Notes: generated by a model not told the origin, from the letters alone. DNA of 64,000 nucleotides from Streptomyces lunaelactis (GCF_003054555.1 NZ_CP026304.1:434001-498000), one strand, 5' to 3'; positions 1 through 8,609 are shown, counted from the stretch's first letter. Translations and numbers: made by a program.

Positions 1-320
1 CCGCTCGCAGTCGCGTTAAGGGCTCCCGTTGCTTCGACGCGGGCGTCAGTCCACTCGGCGGACTCCCGTGCAGGCGAGGACGACGCTGACGGCCGGGGGC
101 GCTGCCGTCCTTGCCGGTTACCGCGTCGAAGAGCCTGGCCGTCACCGGACACGACCATGACGAGATCGTGCGCGCTGTCGGGGTGGACGGCGAAGCCGAT
201 GCCGAGCAGGCCGCCGATAGGTGTCCTGCGGTCGAGCACCGGCTGCCACGGCTCCGGGGCCGGCATGACGGGCGCGGCTATGTAGCGCTCGCGCAGCTTC
301 TGCTGGTACTCCGTGATCAA
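1..320 (-). pseudogene. Partial hypothetical gene with probable frameshift, runs off left edge
   Basis: Reading leftwards, a TTG start at 318-320 follows a good Shine-Dalgarno (AGGAG at about 325-329). The product begins MITEYQQKLRERY and continues about 60 residues with a protein-like composition (PIGGLLGIGFAVHP, then DLVMVVSGDG). Around 131-141 the sensible continuation (RLFDAVTGK) moves to another frame, and the frame after that is arginine-rich and low in information. I read this as the N-terminal part of a Streptomyces-type hypothetical gene with a frameshift; a sequencing error is possible. Function is unknown. Confidence 0.45.
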
Positions 321-640
321 CTCGTCTCCTGGTGCGATTCGCGTCGAGGGAAGCGTCCGCGCCAAGTCGACTCGGGTCGAATCCAATCGCCGTCGGCACT
401 GACGCAGCCCCTGACAGGAATGAGTGTTCGACGTCGCAGGCCCCTGTGCCTTCGAGCGGTATGTGGCCGGTCACGTCACCGAACCTGCAGGCAGACCGGA
501 GGCGACGATTCACGGTTGGCCGGCTTGTCGACCGTAAATGTCCACCCGGACCTGGTCCAAGATCAGCCCCACACTAACGACCACGGAAGCAGTTGCCCCC
601 CACGGGCCTGGGCAGCGGTCGCCTCCCCAGGGCACCGGGC

Positions 641-1270
641 TCAGCCGTCCGGCGCCCACCCGTCCTCGCGTACCCGCAGCGCCAGGTCGATCTTCGTGTA
701 GGTCGGGCGGCCCGCCTGCTGGTACTTGTCCTTGACCCGGTCCAGGTAGTACTTGGCCGTGTGCGGGCTGACCCCGGCGCGCCGTGCCGTGGCCTTGAGC
801 GTCAGGCCGGAGGCGTAACCGAGCAGCACCTCCAGCTCCTTCGGCGACAGGCTAGGGCGCGCGGGAGCGTCGTCGTACGCCCAGGCGAACGCCAGCTCCG
901 CCGAGTGCGCCGTGCCGCCCCCGGCCACTTCCTCGACGGCATTCACCAATGTCGGCAGATCGTGGTCCTTGGTCAGATAGCCGTCCGCTCCCGCCGCGAC
1001 GGCCGCGATGATCCGCCGACGGTCGGCCACCGCGCTGATGACCAGCACTCTGCTGCCCGCTTCCCGCAGCCGCCGGATGTTCTCGGCGGGCAGGGACGCG
1101 TCCCGCAGCACCAGGTCCAGCAGGACTACGTCGCAGAGCGGGCCGGCGGCGATGAGTCCGTCCACCGTGTCGGCCGTAGCCGTCAGACGGATGCCCGTCG
1201 CGTTGTCCAGCCACGCCCGAAGTCCGTCGAGCAGCATCCGGTCGTCGTCGACCACCGCGACGGTGATCAC
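641..1270 (-). CDS. LuxR-type response regulator
   Basis: A 209-residue response regulator. The N-terminal receiver domain shows VAVVDDD near residue 5, a phosphoacceptor aspartate region (DVVLLDLVL, about 45-55) and the conserved lysine in GYLTKDH. The C-terminal helix-turn-helix (LSPKELEVLLGYASGLT ... SPHTAKYYLDRV, about 135-185) is of the LuxR/NarL kind. The GTG start overlaps the TGA stop of the upstream kinase gene (GTGA), so the two are almost certainly translated as a coupled pair. Target genes cannot be read from the sequence. The family and pairing are clear. Confidence 0.9.
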   Translation of the reverse strand: MITVAVVDDDRMLLDGLRAWLDNATGIRLTATADTVDGLIAAGPLCDVVLLDLVLRDASLPAENIRRLREAGSRVLVISAVADRRRIIAAVAAGADGYLTKDHDLPTLVNAVEEVAGGGTAHSAELAFAWAYDDAPARPSLSPKELEVLLGYASGLTLKATARRAGVSPHTAKYYLDRVKDKYQQAGRPTYTKIDLALRVREDGWAPDG

Positions 1271-2421
1271 GCGGGCCAGCTCAGTTCGATCCGGGTCCCC
1301 TCGCCGCACGCGCTGTCGACCTCGGCCGCGCCGCCGGCCTCGCGCATCCGCGCACGCACCGAGCAGCGCAGGCCGAGCCCCTTGGCGACATCCTCGAGGT
1401 AGAAGCCGACACCCTGGTCGACGACGGTCACCACGACCCGGTCGCGCCCGTCCTCCCGTGCAGCCGTCACGTAGGCGTGGCCCGTACCCGCGTGGCGCAG
1501 GACGTTGTTCAACGCCTCCGTCACCGCGTCCGCAAGGGCCGCGGCGGCATGCGCCGGTATCTCCGGCAGACCGTGGTACTGGGCGCTCACCCGCAGCCCG
1601 AGGCTCTCAGCCGACCGCACCGCGCCCTCCAGCGCCGCCGCGGTCCCCGGCGCGGGCTCCCCGTCGGCATGCTGCTGGACCAGCCGCCGCAGATACGCGG
1701 CCTCACTGGCGCAACGTTCCCGCACCAGCGGCGCGTTGGCGTCGACCCGGCCGCTCGCGATCGTGGTCAGCGTCGCCAGCACCGTGTCGTGCAACGCCCG
1801 GTGATGAGCGATCCGCTCCACGTATCGGGCCCGTTGGGACTCGGCCGCCAGCGCCTGCGCAGTCGCGGCGTCGAGCAGGCTGCCCTGGCGGCGCAGATAC
1901 CACCAGAAGACGCCGGCCAGCACGGCCGACGCGACGACCGAATTGAGGTTCCCCGCGATCACAGCCATGTCCGCACCAGTCAGCCGGTACCCGGCCGCAT
2001 GCGTCAACGCCAGCGCCGCTACCACGCCATACACCGCCGCCCGCCTGGTGAACGCCACCGCCGCCACCGAGCTCGCTGACCCGCCCAGCAGCATCACCCA
2101 CGCCATGTCCGCCGGGTGCCGCGCACCGCCCGCGAAGACGACGAACGGCATCACGCACCCCACGGCCACCGTGTCGGCCACCGGCGGCCATGTGCCGAAC
2201 CACCCCCGCGACCGGGCTGTGCCGAAGACCAGCAGGCTGGTCACAAGAACCACCCCCAGTGCCGCCCACGCGACCGGCCGCCCACGCTGGTGCTGCGCGA
2301 CCGCGACAATCCCGGCCACCAGATGGCTGGCCCGGTACAGGCCCGTCGCCAGAATCATGAACGCCTGGGCCCGTTGGAGCCCCGATCCCACACTCACGAC
2401 ACGCCTTCCCCGCTCACACAA
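1267..2421 (-). CDS. Sensor histidine kinase, NarL-partner type
   Basis: A protein of up to 384 residues with about five or six hydrophobic segments in the first 190 residues. A dimerisation/phosphoacceptor-like helix follows (HHRALHDTVLATLTTIASG, about 235-255), then a GHKL ATPase with an N-box (EALNNVLRHAG) and G1 box (VDQGVGFYL). No extracytoplasmic sensor domain is evident, so it probably senses a membrane or intracellular signal. It overlaps the response regulator by four bases and should phosphorylate it. The ATG at 2419-2421 follows a G-run; a GTG eight codons later (2397) has a stronger GGGGAAGG site, so the start is uncertain. Confidence 0.85.
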   Translation of the reverse strand: MCERGRRVVSVGSGLQRAQAFMILATGLYRASHLVAGIVAVAQHQRGRPVAWAALGVVLVTSLLVFGTARSRGWFGTWPPVADTVAVGCVMPFVVFAGGARHPADMAWVMLLGGSASSVAAVAFTRRAAVYGVVAALALTHAAGYRLTGADMAVIAGNLNSVVASAVLAGVFWWYLRRQGSLLDAATAQALAAESQRARYVERIAHHRALHDTVLATLTTIASGRVDANAPLVRERCASEAAYLRRLVQQHADGEPAPGTAAALEGAVRSAESLGLRVSAQYHGLPEIPAHAAAALADAVTEALNNVLRHAGTGHAYVTAAREDGRDRVVVTVVDQGVGFYLEDVAKGLGLRCSVRARMREAGGAAEVDSACGEGTRIELSWPA

Positions 2422-2558
2422 CCCCCCTGAACCGGCGGTACAGCCGCACGCCAGAGACCACTAGCTTTCGGGGCAGTCCGGCACCGGACACGACGAGCAA
2501 TCAAACCACCGCGTCAGGTCACGGTGCCCGCCGGAATCCAGGCAAAGAAGGAGGCAAA

Positions 2559-3128
2559 ATGGCTCGAAGTGTGAACCGCGTCGGGATCCTCGCGGTCCTG
2601 GCATCGCTGCTCGTTCTGCTGATCCCCGGCACGGCCAACGCGGCCGACCCGCCGATCCGTTACACGTCGTGGATCAACAACGCCGCGATCTACGAGATGC
2701 GCGCCTCGTACTCGTGGCAGTGCATGGATGTACGCGGTGAATCCCAGAACCCGGGTGCGATCATCCAGCGGTTCGACTGCAAGGGCCGACTGCACCAGCG
2801 GTTCTATTTCATGCCCTCGGGCACTCCGGGTCTCTTCCTCATCGGCGTCTACGGCACGTACTGCATCGGCGCCCAGAACGCGTCGACCGCCGACAACACC
2901 CCGATCGTGCTGGGCCACTGCCAGGGACCGGGCCAGCACTTCCGCTGGGTCGACCGCGGCAACGATCACTGGGAGATCGTCGAGGCAGCGAGCGGCAAGT
3001 GCCTCCACGACACCGGCCGGCGCAACCCGGTCGAACTCCGCCCGTGCGGCAACATCACCGAGCCGTACCCGAGCCTGTGGACGCCCCGCTACGACCGTCA
3101 GTACAACTACACCAGCGTCTGGGGCTGA
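2559..3128 (+). CDS. Secreted ricin-type beta-trefoil lectin-like protein
   Basis: A 189-residue protein with a clear Sec signal peptide (basic start, hydrophobic LAVLASLLVLLIP, cleavage near ANA-AD at about residue 29). The mature part looks like a single RICIN/beta-trefoil carbohydrate-binding domain: repeated cysteine- and tryptophan-containing blocks (WQCMDVRGES, FDCKGRLHQRFYF, CIGAQNAST, HCQGPGQHFRWV, GKCLHDTG) with the usual Q-x-W/F-like turns. No catalytic domain is attached, so it is a stand-alone lectin-type secreted protein. The start is fixed by an AAGGAGG site seven bases upstream. A strong hairpin lies just downstream. Ligand unknown. Confidence 0.8.
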   Translation: MARSVNRVGILAVLASLLVLLIPGTANAADPPIRYTSWINNAAIYEMRASYSWQCMDVRGESQNPGAIIQRFDCKGRLHQRFYFMPSGTPGLFLIGVYGTYCIGAQNASTADNTPIVLGHCQGPGQHFRWVDRGNDHWEIVEAASGKCLHDTGRRNPVELRPCGNITEPYPSLWTPRYDRQYNYTSVWG

Positions 3129-3149
3129 GCCGCCGCGTCGGGGAGGTGA

Positions 3150-3182
3150 GGGGCCGGGCCGGAGCGCATCCTGCCCGGCCCC
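3150..3182 (+). terminator. Hairpin after the lectin gene
   Basis: Perfect inverted repeat GGGGCCGGGC (3150-3159) and GCCCGGCCCC (3173-3182) around a 13-base loop, 21 bases after the lectin stop codon. There is no T-run, as is usual in high-GC actinomycetes. Confidence 0.6.
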
Positions 3183-3364
3183 CCGCCGATGTCACCAAGC
3201 CCCCCACGCCAGCGCTCTGACCGCATAGGTTCACCGGGTTGACGCTGACGAGGCAGGTGCCGGTTGGATGTTGGCGCCATCCAATCCAGTACGGGGAGGT
3301 GGCGGAGCCGGACAAGGTCAGGAGACTGACCGGCCAGCAGGGCCAGCAGTTACAGCGGATCGTA

Positions 3365-3597
3365 CGTCGGGGGTTCAGCCAGGAGGAGTTCGTCGGGGTG
3401 TAGGCGATCTCGACGTTGTTCGCCGCGGCCCAGGAGCCGACCCGCTGGCAGCGTTTCGTGGTCAGGTGCGGGGAGAAGTTGTCGCAGACGATCGCGATGC
3501 GGGTGTTGGGCGGGTAGAGGGTGCGCAGGTAGCGGCAGAACTCCGGGAACTGCGTCCGTCTCTTGACCGGCTTGATGTGGCCGTGAAGCCACAGCAT
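3365..3597 (-). pseudogene. IS630-family transposase fragment (DDE domain piece)
   Basis: About 78 residues match the middle of an IS630-type DDE transposase: PEFCRYLRTLYPP, then the second catalytic aspartate context IAIVCDNFSPHLTTK, then EIAYTPTNSSWLNP, which normally leads to the final catalytic E/D (SWLN-x-IE). Reading is lost straight after SWLNP, and neither the N-terminal helix-turn-helix nor the C-terminus is present, so the element cannot be active. It lies downstream of the ECF41 sigma gene. Terminal inverted repeats were not recognised. Confidence 0.75.
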
Positions 3598-3811
3598 CCG
3601 GACGGCGCGTCACATCACAACAGGCAAACGTTGCCTGATCCGGCACTAGCTACGAACCCTACACAGACCCCATCCTGCCCACCGGTGGTTTCACCGGCCC
3701 ACCCGAGGACGCCCTCGACTGCGCCGGCCAAGCTCCACCTGGGCCGTGCTGGGGATGCCACACCCGGGCGCTCACGGGGATTCCGGAGGGCTTCGACAAT
3801 GATCGGGCAAC

Positions 3812-4729
3812 TCAGGAGAGTTCGTACCGAGTGCCGTCGGCGACGGCGTGGAGCTTGTCCGGGTTGGCCACGTTGTGGATGGTCGAGATGCGGCCTTCCG
3901 GGTCGAAGTCGAAGGTCAGCGTGGCGACCACGCGGCCCGGGCCGCGGAAGACCACGCCCGGGCCGGCGTTGATCCAGGTGAGTTCTGCCCGCATCTGCCC
4001 GGGCTCGATGCCCTGGTAGGTCACGGTGCCGAGCGCGGCGAACCAACGGGCCACGGTCTCCAGGCCGACGACCGGCTTGAGGGCCTGGCGGACCTTGCCG
4101 CCGCCATCGGTCCACAGCGTCACGTCCGGGGAGAGCAGCTCCATGAGGGTGTTGATGTCGCCGCCCGTCGCCGCCGCGAAAAAGCGCTCGGTGACGTCGC
4201 GTTGGCGGGCGCGGTCCGCGGTGAAACGGGGCCGGCGGGCCTGGACGTGCTCCCGGGCGCGGTGCGCGGCCTGCCGGACCGCTGTCTCCGAGCGTTCCAC
4301 CGCCTCCGCGATCTCCGCGTAGCTGAAGGCGAAGACCTCCTTCAGCACGAAGACCGCGCGCTCCAGGGGGCTCAGCGTCTCCAGGACGACCAGCAGGGCC
4401 ATGGAGACCGAGTCCGCCGTGGCGACGCCGTCGGCGGTGTCCGGGCTGGTGAGGATCGGCTCGGGGAGCCACGGTCCGACGTAGGTCTCGCGCTGGTGGC
4501 GGGTCGAACGAAGCCGTTCCATCGCCAGGTTGGAGACGATCCGGGTCAGATAGGCCTTGGGGTCGGCGACCTGGGAACGGTCGGCCGCCGACCACTTGAG
4601 CCAGGCGTCCTGGACCACGTCCTCGGCGTCGGCGGCGGTGCCGAGGAGGCGGTAGGCGACGGAGAAGAGCAGGGTGCGGTACTGCTGGAAGGCGAGCTGG
4701 TCGGGGCCGGCCTGCTGTGGCTGGGTCAC
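3812..4729 (-). CDS. ECF41-group (SigJ-like) extracytoplasmic-function sigma factor
   Basis: A 305-residue sigma factor. Region 2 (about 10-75: YRTLLFSVAYRLLGT, DAEDVVQDAWLKW) and region 4 (about 115-165: LSPLERAVFVLKEVF, YAEIAEAVERSETAVRQ) bind core polymerase and promoter. A SnoaL-like C-terminal domain follows (about 175-300). The linker motif WLPEP and the C-terminal DGGGK motif are hallmarks of the ECF41 group, in which the C-terminal domain tunes sigma activity in place of an anti-sigma factor. The GTG start overlaps the stop of the oxidoreductase gene (GTGA), so both genes form one operon. It probably reads the promoter found upstream of the oxidoreductase. Confidence 0.9.
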   Translation of the reverse strand: MTQPQQAGPDQLAFQQYRTLLFSVAYRLLGTAADAEDVVQDAWLKWSAADRSQVADPKAYLTRIVSNLAMERLRSTRHQRETYVGPWLPEPILTSPDTADGVATADSVSMALLVVLETLSPLERAVFVLKEVFAFSYAEIAEAVERSETAVRQAAHRAREHVQARRPRFTADRARQRDVTERFFAAATGGDINTLMELLSPDVTLWTDGGGKVRQALKPVVGLETVARWFAALGTVTYQGIEPGQMRAELTWINAGPGVVFRGPGRVVATLTFDFDPEGRISTIHNVANPDKLHAVADGTRYELS

Positions 4730-5919
4730 TTGGCGCTCCGGATCCGGGTGTAGCGGCCGCCGTGCGGCCAGAACGCGCCCGAGGCGGGCATCTTCTTCAT
4801 GCGGGCGAAGGTCGGCCACGGCGCGGCGGTGACCGTCTCCTTGTACTTCGCGGCCCGCTTGCCGGTCAGCATGAGCCGGCGCGGGCTGTCGTCGGGGTGG
4901 GTGAACTGCACGACGGCGTCGTTCCGGCCCAGGCTGACGGGTGTGTGGTAGTAGCCGAAGCGGAAGGGCTTGGGCTCCTTGCCGGCCAGCACCCGCAGGA
5001 TCGAGAGGGCCGCGTGCACTCCGGTGGGCATGCCGCCCTGGCAGGTCCCGTGCATCACGCCGTAGCCCTGACGGATCGCCGCCGCGTCGCCCACGGCGTA
5101 GACATCCGGGTGGGAGACCGAGCGCAGCGCACTGTCGGTGACCACACGGCCGCGCTCGTCGACGGTCAGGCCCGCGGTGGCAGCCAGCGGCGAGACGCGG
5201 GTGCCGCTGGTCCACAGCACCGCGGCCGCCGGGACGCCGGAGCCGTCCGCGAACTCGACGCTGTCCGGCAACACCTTGGCCACCTCGACGCCGCTGCGCA
5301 CCCGCACGCCGAGCCGGGCGAGCGCCGCGTCCAGGTAGGCTTTGGCCTTCGGGTGCATGCTCGCGCCCGGCTCCTGCCGGCCCAGCAGCACCACCTGGAG
5401 CTCCGGGTGCCGCTCGGCGATCTCCGCGGCGGCCTCGACGCCGGTGAGGCCGCCGCCGCCGACCACGACGGTCCCGCCGTCGAGCCGGGTCAGCCGGTCG
5501 GCGAAAAGGGCGGCGTCCTCCGGGCTGTTGAGGGTGTAGGCGTGGTCGTCCACGCCGGGGACGGCGACGGTGTCCGCGATGCTGCCCAGGCCGTAGACCA
5601 GGGTGTCGTAGCGCAGGACCCGGTCGTCGTCGATCCGGACGGTCTTCGCCTCGGCGTCCACGGCTGTGACCCAGCCGCGGACGAAGGCGGCGCCGGTGCC
5701 GTCCAGCAGCTCCGGGATGTTCATCTCGGCCGTCTCCTGGCCGGTGGCGGTCATGTGCAGTCGGAGCCGCTCGGTGAAGTTGACGTAGGGGTTGACCAGC
5801 GTCACTCGCAGGTTCCCACGCTTCCTGGTGCGGGCCGCGAGCTGGATCGCGGCGGAGAGCCCGGCGTAGCCGGCTCCCAGGACCAGGACCTCGTGCTGCT
5901 GCGCTGCTGTCGTGTTCAT
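4726..5919 (-). CDS. FAD-dependent NADH dehydrogenase-like oxidoreductase, ECF41 partner
   Basis: A 397-residue pyridine-nucleotide-disulphide-type flavoprotein. The FAD-binding Rossmann motif is at the start (VLVLGAGYAGLSAA, about 9-22), the NAD(P)H-binding motif in the middle (VVVGGGGLTGVEAAAE, about 150-165), and the second FAD motif near residue 290 (DVYAVGDAAAI). No CxxC redox pair is visible, so it resembles single-subunit NDH-2-like or carotenoid/ferredoxin-type reductases, not disulphide reductases. It lacks an obvious C-terminal membrane helix. ECF41 sigma factors are typically encoded beside a carboxymuconolactone decarboxylase, an oxidoreductase or an epimerase; this is the oxidoreductase version. 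The ATG at 5917-5919 matches the family start. Substrate unknown. Confidence 0.85.
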   Translation of the reverse strand: MNTTAAQQHEVLVLGAGYAGLSAAIQLAARTRKRGNLRVTLVNPYVNFTERLRLHMTATGQETAEMNIPELLDGTGAAFVRGWVTAVDAEAKTVRIDDDRVLRYDTLVYGLGSIADTVAVPGVDDHAYTLNSPEDAALFADRLTRLDGGTVVVGGGGLTGVEAAAEIAERHPELQVVLLGRQEPGASMHPKAKAYLDAALARLGVRVRSGVEVAKVLPDSVEFADGSGVPAAAVLWTSGTRVSPLAATAGLTVDERGRVVTDSALRSVSHPDVYAVGDAAAIRQGYGVMHGTCQGGMPTGVHAALSILRVLAGKEPKPFRFGYYHTPVSLGRNDAVVQFTHPDDSPRRLMLTGKRAAKYKETVTAAPWPTFARMKKMPASGAFWPHGGRYTRIRSAK

Positions 5920-5971
5920 CGCTCTGTTGTCTCTTTCGTGTCGGTCGTTCCCGCTGTGCGGACGACCACCA

Positions 5972-5999
5972 GACGCAAGCTGCCCTTCCGTTCGTGACA
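5972..5999 (-). promoter_or_regulatory. Candidate ECF41-type promoter for the oxidoreductase-sigma operon
   Basis: On the minus strand a -35 element TGTCACG (5993-5999) is followed after 17 bases by CGTC (5972-5975). This is close to the ECF41 consensus as I recall it (TGTCACA, about 16 bases, CGTC). It lies 53 bases upstream of the oxidoreductase ATG, consistent with autoregulation. Confidence 0.6.
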
Positions 6000-6324
6000 T
6001 GGGTCCGATATGACCCGCGTCACATCGCGAAGAGAGAGCGGGCGCGCGCGGCATTCAGCACCCCGAGCACCGCGACGCGCAGCATTCAATCATGATCGAC
6101 TGGCTCCGCACAGGAGCTGACGGAACAACAGGATCCGCAGGTCCGGGGCAGGTCTTGGTGCTTCCACGCCGCCCGCGAGCACGACCGCCTCTCACCACTT
6201 GATCGCGAGCATCACTCGAAACGAACCGGAAACCCAAATCACCGATCCTCATCACCTCGACACCTGAGCGGCGGCGCCCACGACCGGCTCCGGTGTCAAC
6301 CACCGGAAGTCCTCCGGCGGTTGA
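6000..6324. other. Intergenic stretch without a supported gene
   Basis: This stretch between the ECF41 promoter and the next transposase remnant holds no reading frame with protein-like composition on either strand. It is slightly less GC-rich than its surroundings and may contain eroded IS end sequence, but no inverted repeat pair was identified. Confidence 0.4.
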
Positions 6325-6921
6325 TCAAGCAGCCAGCGCGACGGAGGATTCTTCTTGTCGTTCGGCGAGTGTGTTTCGGTCGAGGCGGGCCAGCAGATCG
6401 TCCAGGTCGGAGGTGGTGAACTTCCACTGGAACGGCTGTGCCGTGGCGTTGTAGCGGTCTTCGAATGCTCGGAGCCGGTTCCGGACCTGGGTCAGGTGGG
6501 TGAAGTCGTTGGGTGAGACGACCTTGCACTGGACGATCGAGAAGAAGATCTCCACCTGGTTCAGCCAGGAGGCGTGGACAAAGGTGTGGACCATGACCGC
6601 GTTCGGAAACGCCGTGGCCAGGCGGTCGATGGCCCTCCTCCCTCGGTGGGAGGAGCCGTTGTCGACGACCCAGTAGACACGGGTACTCGTGGTTGACGCG
6701 CATTGCCCGGGCCTGTCCTGGCGCCAGGGTCGGATGGCAGCGGCAGCGGGCCCGGATGGAGGTCTTCTCGCCGCTGGAGATGACGTACTCGTCGTTGGGG
6801 TCTTGTGGCCGTAGGCCATCTTGTTCAGGCGGTGGCGCTCGGCGACGGTCAGCATCACGGGTACGGCAGAACAGGCAGGCATCGCAGGCGGATGACTGAA
6901 TCTTCCAGAGCGGGTACGCAC
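6325..6921 (-). pseudogene. IS630-family transposase with internal deletion
   Basis: A 198-codon open frame starts inside a transposase helix-turn-helix-like N-terminus (LTVAERHRLNKMAYGHKT). It jumps through about 40 residues of scrambled proline/arginine-rich sequence and resumes in the DDE domain: VYWVVDNGSSHRG with the catalytic aspartate, then VHTFVHASWLNQVEIFFS with the final glutamate, then a normal C-terminus (RLRAFEDRYNATAQPFQWKF). The middle of the catalytic domain, including the first aspartate, is missing, so it should be inactive. It belongs to a different IS630 subgroup from the fragment at 3365-3597. Confidence 0.75.
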
Positions 6922-6955
6922 TTATGGGGCTCCCGCGCGCGCGGCGGCCGCGGGC

Positions 6956-7447
6956 TCAGGTAGCCGGCGGGGCTGTCGCGTGGCGCGTCTGCTGGATCAG
7001 GACGGTGGTGGCGCGCTCCAGAAGTTCGCAGAGTGCGGCGTGTTCGGAGGGCGTGAACGCGTCGGTGAGCGCGCGCTCAAGGATGATCACCTCCTGGTAG
7101 GCGCGGTCCAGCAGCACCTGCCCCTCATCCGTGAGGGTGGCGATCTGCACCTTGGCATGCACCGGGGACGTCTCGCGGCGGATGAGGTCCTTGGTCTCCA
7201 TGTTGGTCAGCACGCTGCTCATGCTCTGCTGCGTCACCCCGCAGGAGCGGGCCAGTTGGGCGCCGGACATGCCGCCTTCGCGGGAGAGGGCCAACAGCAC
7301 GGTGTACTGCGTCATGGTCAGCCCATAGGTACGCAGTACTGCCTCGTGGTGCGCCATCAACGCCTGCTCCGACCGCCTGATCCGGGTGCAGAGGTCGTTC
7401 TCGATCGGGGCTTCCACCGCGCGCTCCCACTCCACTGACAGGTTCAT
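6956..7447 (-). CDS. MarR-family transcriptional regulator
   Basis: A 163-residue winged-helix regulator. The helical N-terminus runs to LRTYGLTMTQYTVLLALSREGG. The recognition region is SGAQLARSCGVTQQSMSSVLTNMETKDLIRRE (given here as AQLARSCGVT and SMSSVLTNME, about 60-85), followed by the wing (VHAKVQIATLTDEG). It is divergent from the quinone-oxidoreductase-like gene, and a large nested palindrome lies in the gap, immediately upstream of its ATG. By the usual MarR logic it represses itself and the neighbour until a phenolic, oxidant or similar ligand releases it. Longer starts up to 7546 would include the palindrome in the coding region, so the ATG at 7445-7447 is preferred. Confidence 0.87.
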   Translation of the reverse strand: MNLSVEWERAVEAPIENDLCTRIRRSEQALMAHHEAVLRTYGLTMTQYTVLLALSREGGMSGAQLARSCGVTQQSMSSVLTNMETKDLIRRETSPVHAKVQIATLTDEGQVLLDRAYQEVIILERALTDAFTPSEHAALCELLERATTVLIQQTRHATAPPAT

Positions 7448-7450
7448 GGG

Positions 7451-7506
7451 TTGACTCAGGAACCTTACATTGCCTACCGTTCTCGACTGTAAGGATACTG
7501 AGTCAA
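7451..7506. promoter_or_regulatory. Nested palindromic MarR-type operator with divergent -35 boxes
   Basis: The left arm is TTGACTCAG (7451-7459), GAA, CCTTACA (7463-7469). The right arm is TGTAAGG (7488-7494), ATA, CTGAGTCAA (7498-7506). The 16 conserved base pairs are perfectly symmetric around an 18-base centre. Each outer arm starts with TTGACT, a good -35 box reading inwards, so repressor binding would cover both divergent promoters. Confidence 0.75.
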
Positions 7507-7523
7507 CGCAGGGGGCTGTAATC

Positions 7524-8471
7524 ATGAAGGCTGTCGTTCTCGACACCGACGACCACTACCGGATCACCGAACTCGATGAGCCCACCCCCGGCCCCGGCCA
7601 AGTGGCGATCCGTGTGGCCTACGCCGGGATCCAGTGGGGCGACACCCTGGTCAGGGACGGCCACTTCGCTGTACCGCGTCCCTTCGTCCCGGGGTTCGAG
7701 GCATCCGGGCACATCGTCGCGGTCGGCGCGGGTATCGACGCACGCCGTGTCAGTGAGGCCGTCACCGCGCTGACCACCTCAGGCGCCTACGCCGAGGTGG
7801 TCCTGGCACCCGCCACGCTCACGTTGAGCATCGGCAGCATGCCGCTGAGGACAGCCGCAGGTCTCGGGTGGGGCGCACCGACCGCCTACGACCTGATCAA
7901 CACCGCCGCGCACGTGCGGCCCGGCGAAAGCGTGCTGATCCACGCCGCCGCCGGCTCCGTCGGCACGCTCGCCGCCCAGTTCGCCCGACTGGCCGGAGCA
8001 GGCCGGATCGTCGGTGTGGTCAGCACTACCGACAGGGCCGACTACGCCGCGCAGTTCGGATACGACCAGCTCCTGCTCCGCGAGGAGTTCCCGGCCAAGC
8101 TCGACGGCGAGAAGCCCGACGTCATCCTCGACCCGGTCGGCGGCTCGACCCGCACCGCCGGCCTCGAACAGCTCGCAGCACACGGCCGACTGGTGGCATA
8201 CGGCAACCTCGCCACATACGAACCCGTCCTCGCCAACGCCAACGACCTCCTCATGTTCGGCAAGTCACTCCTGACCTACAACAGCAACCTGCTCAGCCAG
8301 ACCCACCCCGAGCGGCTCACCGACAGTGCCCGCCGCGCACTCGGCCTCGTCGCCGACGGCAAGGTCCGCATGGACATCACCACCGAGTACGCCCTCGAAG
8401 ACCTGGCCATGGCCGTGCAGCGCCTCGCCGAGGGCACAACCCATGGCAAAAGCATCCTTCGCGTCGCCTGA
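7524..8471 (+). CDS. Zinc-independent quinone oxidoreductase-like MDR protein
   Basis: A 315-residue medium-chain dehydrogenase/reductase. The N-terminal GroES-like domain (VAIRVAYAGIQWGDTLVRDG, given in part; VPGFEASGHIVAVG) lacks the catalytic zinc ligands. The nucleotide-binding domain has GESVLIHAAAGSVGTLAAQ (about 135-153), the AxxGxxG-type loop of NADPH quinone reductases. It ends with the family motif AVQRLAEGTTHGKSILRV. It likely reduces quinones or alpha,beta-unsaturated carbonyls with NADPH. It is divergent from the MarR gene and probably under its control. The ATG at 7524 follows a CAGGGGGC site and is the family start. A strong two-way hairpin lies downstream. Confidence 0.88.
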   Translation: MKAVVLDTDDHYRITELDEPTPGPGQVAIRVAYAGIQWGDTLVRDGHFAVPRPFVPGFEASGHIVAVGAGIDARRVSEAVTALTTSGAYAEVVLAPATLTLSIGSMPLRTAAGLGWGAPTAYDLINTAAHVRPGESVLIHAAAGSVGTLAAQFARLAGAGRIVGVVSTTDRADYAAQFGYDQLLLREEFPAKLDGEKPDVILDPVGGSTRTAGLEQLAAHGRLVAYGNLATYEPVLANANDLLMFGKSLLTYNSNLLSQTHPERLTDSARRALGLVADGKVRMDITTEYALEDLAMAVQRLAEGTTHGKSILRVA

Positions 8472-8579
8472 CAACACGCAGAAAACGCCGACCACGAGAC
8501 GACTCCCGCGATGAACCCCGCCAGGACGGGAAGGGATCACCTCGGACGCGGGAGCGACCCCGTATGACCCCTCATCAGC

Positions 8580-8609
8580 GCTGGGCAGCGGCCTTGGCCG
8601 CTGCCCAGC
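8580..8609. terminator. Bidirectional hairpin between oxidoreductase and Fur-type gene
   Basis: Perfect inverted repeat GCTGGGCAGCGGCC (8580-8593) and its complement (8596-8609) separated by TT, about 110 bases after the oxidoreductase stop and 65 bases beyond the Fur-type gene's stop. The two genes are convergent, so it can serve both. Confidence 0.65.
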
